Origin: Methylobacterium sp. GXS13
GTDB taxonomy: Bacteria > Pseudomonadota > Alphaproteobacteria > Rhizobiales > Beijerinckiaceae
Direction: 5' to 3'
Assembly: GCF_001455965.1 (NCBI RefSeq)
Contig: NZ_LKKO01000047.1
Span: 62,001-126,000 of the forward strand
DNA: 64,000 nt
The translations under genes and the position numbers were made by a program. Of the stretch, positions 61,832 through 64,000 are shown in pieces. The stretch's first letter is position 1; every line of letters starts with the position of its first letter. The notes under the pieces were generated by a model that was not told where the DNA came from, ran no database searches, and saw nothing but the letters and a program-made list of their open reading frames with translations.

Positions 61832-64000
61832 TCAGGCTGCCTCTGTCAGCGCCTGCTCGATCGCGTCGAGGGCCGCCTCGGCACCGGCGCCGTTGGGGCC
61901 GCCGGCCTGGGCCATATCGCGGCGACCGCCGCCGCCCTTGCCGCCGAGCGCGCCGGCCCCCGCGCGGACCAGCCCGACCGCGTCATAGCGGCCGGTCAGA
62001 TCCTCGGTGACGCCGACCACGAGTCCGGCCTTGCCGTCGGCCGAGACGCCGACGATCGCCACGATGCCGGAGCCCAGACGCTTCTTCTCCTCGTCGATGA
62101 TCGGCTTGAGGTCGCGCATATCGAGCCCCTCGACCACCGAGCGCCGGAACGCCACGCCGCCGACCGCGCTCTGGCGGGCGTTCGAGCCGGATCCAGTCTC
62201 GCCACCCATGGCGAGCTTGCGGCGGGTGTCGGCCAATTCCCGCTCCAGGCGGCGCTTCTCTTCCATCAAGGCCGTCAGGCGATCGGGCGCCTCCGTGACC
62301 GGCGCCTTGAGGATGCCGGCCAGGGCGGCGAGCGTGCGGGCCTCCTCGGCCCGGTGATGGCGGGCCGCGTCGGCGGTCAGCGCCTCGATCCGGCGCACAC
62401 CCGCGCCGACCGCGCTCTCGCCGACGATGGTGATCGCCCCGATATCGCCGGTGCGCCCGGCATGAGTGCCGCCGCACAACTCGATGGAAAAGTTCTTGAG
62501 GCGGGCGCGACCGGTCTCGGTGCCGTCCGCATCCACCGGCAGGCCCATCGAGACGACGCGCACCTCGTCGCCGTACTTCTCGCCGAACAAAGCCCGGGCG
62601 CCGGACGCGATGGCGTCGTCCACCGCCATCAGCTTGGTCACCACCGGGGCGTTCTGGAGCAGCACCGCGTTGGCGATGTCCTCGACCCGGGCGAGTTCCT
62701 CAGCCTCGATCGGCTTCGGATGGCTGATGTCGAAGCGCAGCCGGTCGGGGCTGACCAGCGAGCCCTTCTGAGCGACGTGGTCGCCCAGCACCTGCCGCAG
62801 CGCCTCGTGCAGGAGATGGGTGGCGGAGTGGTTGGCCCGGATCGCCTTGCGGCGGGCATGGTCGACCTTCAGCTCCACCGGCTGGTCGAGGCTGAGCGTC
62901 CCCTCCTCCACGCTGACATGGTGGACGAACAGGTCGCCGAGCTTCTTCTCGGTGTCGGTGACGCGGGCCCGAAGCCCGGCGCTCAGAATCTGGCCGGTAT
63001 CGCCGACCTGGCCGCCGGATTCCGCGTAGAACGGCGTCTGGTTGACCAGCACGAGGCCGGTCTGCCCGGCCTCCAGGCTCTGTACCTCGACGCCGTCGCG
63101 CAACAGCGCGGTGACGATGCCCTCGGCGGCTTCAGCCTCGTAGCCCAGGAACTCGGTGGCGCCGACGCGCTCGCGGATGCCGAACCAGACCGTCTCGGTG
63201 GCGGCCTCGCCGGAGCCCTTCCAGGCCTCGCGCGCCGCCTGCTTCTGGCGCTGCATCGCGGCCGAGAACGCGTCGGTATCGACGCCGATGCCCCGGGCCT
63301 TCAAGGCGTCCTGGGTCAGGTCGAGGGGGAAGCCATAGGTGTCGTAGAGGGTGAACGCGGTGTCGCCGGAAAGCTTGTCGCCGGCCGTCAGATCGCGGGT
63401 CTCGGAATCCAGAATCGACAGGCCCCGCTCCAGGGTCCGGCGGAACCGGGTCTCCTCCAGCTTCAGGGTCTCGCCGATCAGCGCCTCGGCCCGCATCAGC
63501 TCCGGATAGGCCTGGCCCATCTCACGCACCAGCGTCGGGACCAACCGGTACATGGTCGGCTCGCGGGCGCCGAGGATCTCGGCGTGCCGCATGGCCCGGC
63601 GCATGATCCGGCGCAGGACGTAGCCGCGGCCCTCGTTGCCCGGCAGCACGCCGTCGGCGACGAGGAACGAGGCGGCGCGCAGGTGGTCGGCGATCACCCG
63701 GTAGGAGGCCATGGTGGCGGGCTCCGGGGCCCGCGAGACCGCATGGGCCACGGCGTCGATCAGCGCCTTGAACAGGTCGGTGTCGTAGTTCGAGTGCACG
63801 CCCTGGAGGATCGCGGCCATGCGCTCCAGGCCCATGCCGGTATCGATCGAGGGCCGCGGCAGCGGGTTGCGCACGCCGGGCTCCAGCTGCTCGTATTGCA
63901 TGAACACGAGGTTCCAGAACTCGAGGAAGCGGTCGCCATCCTCGTCCGGGGAGCCGGGCGGGCCGCCCTGGAGCGTCGGGCCCTGGTCGATGAAGATTTC
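61832..64000 (-). CDS. alaS: Alanyl-tRNA synthetase AlaRS (5' end outside window)
   Basis: A class II synthetase, 723 residues visible. The frame stays open to the right edge, where it reads [20 protein letters not shown] and [14 protein letters not shown], so the true start is beyond the window and the ATG at 63907 is internal. Catalytic-core features include [20 protein letters not shown] and [19 protein letters not shown]. The editing domain has the metal-binding [13 protein letters not shown] and [13 protein letters not shown] pair. The C-terminal domain ends in a Gly-rich [16 protein letters not shown] and is complete. It charges tRNA-Ala and clears mischarged Ser and Gly. Confidence 0.96.
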   Translation of the reverse strand, partial: EIFIDQGPTLQGGPPGSPDEDGDRFLEFWNLVFMQYEQLEPGVRNPLPRPSIDTGMGLERMAAILQGVHSNYDTDLFKALIDAVAHAVSRAPEPATMASYRVIADHLRAASFLVADGVLPGNEGRGYVLRRIMRRAMRHAEILGAREPTMYRLVPTLVREMGQAYPELMRAEALIGETLKLEETRFRRTLERGLSILDSETRDLTAGDKLSGDTAFTLYDTYGFPLDLTQDALKARGIGVDTDAFSAAMQRQKQAAREAWKGSGEAATETVWFGIRERVGATEFLGYEAEAAEGIVTALLRDGVEVQSLEAGQTGLVLVNQTPFYAESGGQVGDTGQILSAGLRARVTDTEKKLGDLFVHHVSVEEGTLSLDQPVELKVDHARRKAIRANHSATHLLHEALRQVLGDHVAQKGSLVSPDRLRFDISHPKPIEAEELARVEDIANAVLLQNAPVVTKLMAVDDAIASGARALFGEKYGDEVRVVSMGLPVDADGTETGRARLKNFSIELCGGTHAGRTGDIGAITIVGESAVGAGVRRIEALTADAARHHRAEEARTLAALAGILKAPVTEAPDRLTALMEEKRRLERELADTRRKLAMGGETGSGSNARQSAVGGVAFRRSVVEGLDMRDLKPIIDEEKKRLGSGIVAIVGVSADGKAGLVVGVTEDLTGRYDAVGLVRAGAGALGGKGGGGRRDMAQAGGPNGAGAEAALDAIEQALTEAA

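Overview
This window looks like chromosomal DNA from a high-GC alphaproteobacterium of the Hyphomicrobiales, most likely Methylobacterium or a close relative. The assignment is an inference. It rests on the GC-rich codon use, on alphaproteobacterial gene pairs (rluD-rpoH; hemB next to a DUF6163 membrane protein and an LdtR-type MarR regulator; a TIGR02300 zinc-ribbon protein beside aroA-cmk), on a magnesium-type HemB, and on GC-rich palindromic repeats of the kind common in this genus. No integrase, transposase, CRISPR array or phage structural module is visible.

Positions 1-15.6 kb: sulfur and methionine acquisition. After the tail of an ABC binding protein there is a leftward operon (sulfonate-type binding protein plus two FMNH2-dependent monooxygenases). 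Opposite it lies a rightward methionine-type importer (metN-metI-metQ) with an SfnB-like flavin enzyme. Two further taurine/sulfonate-type ABC systems follow, the second with a binding protein at each end. Together these would import organosulfur compounds and release their sulfur, but no flavin reductase is present.

Positions 15.6-29 kb: mixed genes. These are a methyltransferase and a glycosyltransferase back to back, an orphan MdcB/CitG-like protein, a DUF3750 protein, two periplasmic peptidoglycan-type proteins (DUF2778 and MltB-like), then a membrane-lipid neighbourhood (PmtA-like methyltransferase, a possible Mpo1-like membrane protein, a class III aminotransferase, a phosphatidylserine decarboxylase). 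Positions 27.6-29.3 kb are degraded: two broken hypothetical genes, small proteins and what looks like the 3' part of a CAU-anticodon tRNA.

Positions 29.3-52 kb: core genes. tRNA-Glu, rluD, rpoH, a leftward run of purA, a D-amino-acid aminotransferase, purB, bpt, an RDD protein, a lipoprotein and hemB; then ldtR, exoD, bcsS, a PhrB-type photolyase, an SDR, a formyltransferase-like protein and small secreted proteins; then PilZ, tRNA-Lys, cmk, aroA, TIGR02300 and tRNA-Ala.

Positions 52.4-64 kb: an Lrp-family regulator divergent from aceE-aceF-lpdA, which encode a pyruvate dehydrogenase complex with a homodimeric-type E1 and a lipoyl domain on both E2 and E3. Palindromic repeats occur in most of the gaps around these genes, and one such repeat lies inside the aceF reading frame as linker-coding sequence. 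The window ends in alaS, whose 5' end is cut off.
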